The position numbers and the translations under genes are program-made. From contig JAQXNP010000133.1 of NCBI GenBank assembly GCA_029098065.1, positions 1-15,651 on the forward strand: a stretch of 15,651 bases of DNA, in the 5' to 3' direction. The first letter of the stretch is position 1. Each line of letters begins with the position of its first letter. The stretch comes from Clostridiales bacterium. GTDB taxonomy: Bacteria; Bacillota; Clostridia; Oscillospirales; Oscillospiraceae. The notes beneath the pieces were generated by a model that searched no databases, was not told where the DNA came from, and worked only from the letters and a program-made list of their open reading frames with translations. Below, piece by piece: positions 14,962-15,651 of the stretch.

Positions 14962-15651
14962 GTCTGGAGGGAAAAATCGCGGTAGTCACCGGCGGCAGCC
15001 GGGGGATCGGCCGGGCCATCGTGGCCGAACTGAGGGCTCAGGGGGCCCAGGTGGTGTTCTCCTATGCCGGGAACACCGCGGCGGCGGAGGAGACCGCCGC
15101 CGCCACCGGCGCCGCTGCGGTGCAGGCGGACGCCTCTTCCGCGGAGGGGGCCAGGCTCCTGGTGGATACCGCCGTGGAGCGGTTCGGCGGAGTGGACATC
15201 CTGGTGAACAACGCGGGCATCACCCGGGACGGCCTGCTGATGACCATGAAGGAGGAGGCCTTTGACGCGGTGGTGGCCACCAATCTGAAGGGGGCCTATC
15301 TCACGATGAAGGCGGTGTGCCGCCCCATGATGAAAAAGCGCTGGGGGCGCATTGTCAACCTGAGCTCGGTGGTGGGCCTCCGGGGCAACGCCGGTCAGGC
15401 CAACTATGCCGCCAGCAAGGCGGGTGTCATCGGGCTGACCAAGTCGGCGGCCAAGGAGCTGGCCAGCCGGGGCATCACGGTGAACGCGGTGGCCCCCGGC
15501 TTCATTGACACGGACATGACCGCCGCCATGACCGAACAGGCCAGGGAGGAGACCCGGAAGTCCATCCCGGCGGGCCGGCTGGGCCGGCCGGAGGACGTGG
15601 CCCGGCTGGTGGCGTTCCTCTGTACGGAGGGGGCCGGATATATCACCGGCC
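14958..15651 (+). CDS. fabG: 3-oxoacyl-ACP reductase, C-terminus cut by the window end
   Basis: A short-chain dehydrogenase/reductase with 231 complete codons visible of an expected 245 or so, so only about 15 residues are missing. It reduces 3-oxoacyl-ACP to (R)-3-hydroxyacyl-ACP with NADPH. TGGSRGIG (residues 11-18) is the Rossmann cofactor loop and NNAG (84-87) is present. The catalytic residues are Asn109, Ser137, Tyr150 and Lys154 (YAASK). PGFIDTDMT and GRPEDVA are typical of FabG rather than other SDRs. The start overlaps the fabD stop in ATGA. It has no stop codon inside the window. Confidence 0.95.
   Translation, partial: MSLEGKIAVVTGGSRGIGRAIVAELRAQGAQVVFSYAGNTAAAEETAAATGAAAVQADASSAEGARLLVDTAVERFGGVDILVNNAGITRDGLLMTMKEEAFDAVVATNLKGAYLTMKAVCRPMMKKRWGRIVNLSSVVGLRGNAGQANYAASKAGVIGLTKSAAKELASRGITVNAVAPGFIDTDMTAAMTEQAREETRKSIPAGRLGRPEDVARLVAFLCTEGAGYITG

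Overview
The window reads as a chromosomal segment of a GC-rich, anaerobic, butyrate-forming Clostridia (Bacillota). The Oscillospiraceae/Intestinimonas-Flavonifractor-like lineage is my best guess. The grounds are strong G/C at third codon positions, a FabK-type enoyl reductase, a MarR-type regulator beside the fatty-acid genes, a YdiF/Pct-type CoA-transferase and paralogous butyryl-CoA-dehydrogenase-like proteins. This placement is inference, since no rRNA or other marker is present. All fourteen genes lie on the + strand. No mobile element, CRISPR array, tRNA or rRNA was seen.

Region 1 (1-7699) is acyl-CoA/butyrate metabolism. It starts with an acyl-CoA dehydrogenase (1-1134) and a MaoC-type, predicted R-specific enoyl-CoA hydratase (1190-2071). 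After a well-formed sigma-A promoter (2229-2257) come a crotonase (2337-3116), a family I acetate/propionate-type CoA-transferase (3304-4863) and a GntP-family permease (4965-6296). A second strong promoter (6326-6354), overlapped and followed by inverted repeats, drives a second acyl-CoA dehydrogenase (6467-7612), which ends at a rho-independent terminator. Together these enzymes could run 3-hydroxyacyl-CoA -> enoyl-CoA -> acyl-CoA -> free acid plus acetyl-CoA, with a permease for the acid. Thiolase, 3-hydroxybutyryl-CoA dehydrogenase and EtfAB are not in the window.

Region 2 (7630-8241) is a single MarR-family gene, FabT-like by position, with its own promoter and terminator.

Region 3 (8256-15651) is a type II fatty-acid-synthesis operon: acpP, accB, accC, accD, accA, fabH, fabK, fabD and fabG, the last cut by the window end. 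From accC to fabG most junctions are 4-base ATGA overlaps, implying translational coupling. The operon makes malonyl-CoA (AccBCDA), malonyl-ACP (FabD) and acetoacetyl-ACP (FabH), and carries the two reductases (FabG, FabK). FabZ and FabF would have to lie downstream or elsewhere.

The less ordinary material is in the intergenic regions: a large multi-helix GC-rich leader before the CoA-transferase gene, a 35-bp inverted repeat just after the promoter of the second dehydrogenase, a palindromic T5-CGC-A-rich word shared by the marR and acpP promoters, tandem TTTTAATTAAAA palindromes in the acpP leader, and a promoter abutting a terminator before marR. I saw no clearly new multi-gene system. The best candidates for something undescribed are the RNA leader at 3155-3274 and a possible regulatory link between butyrate formation and fatty-acid synthesis through the MarR protein.
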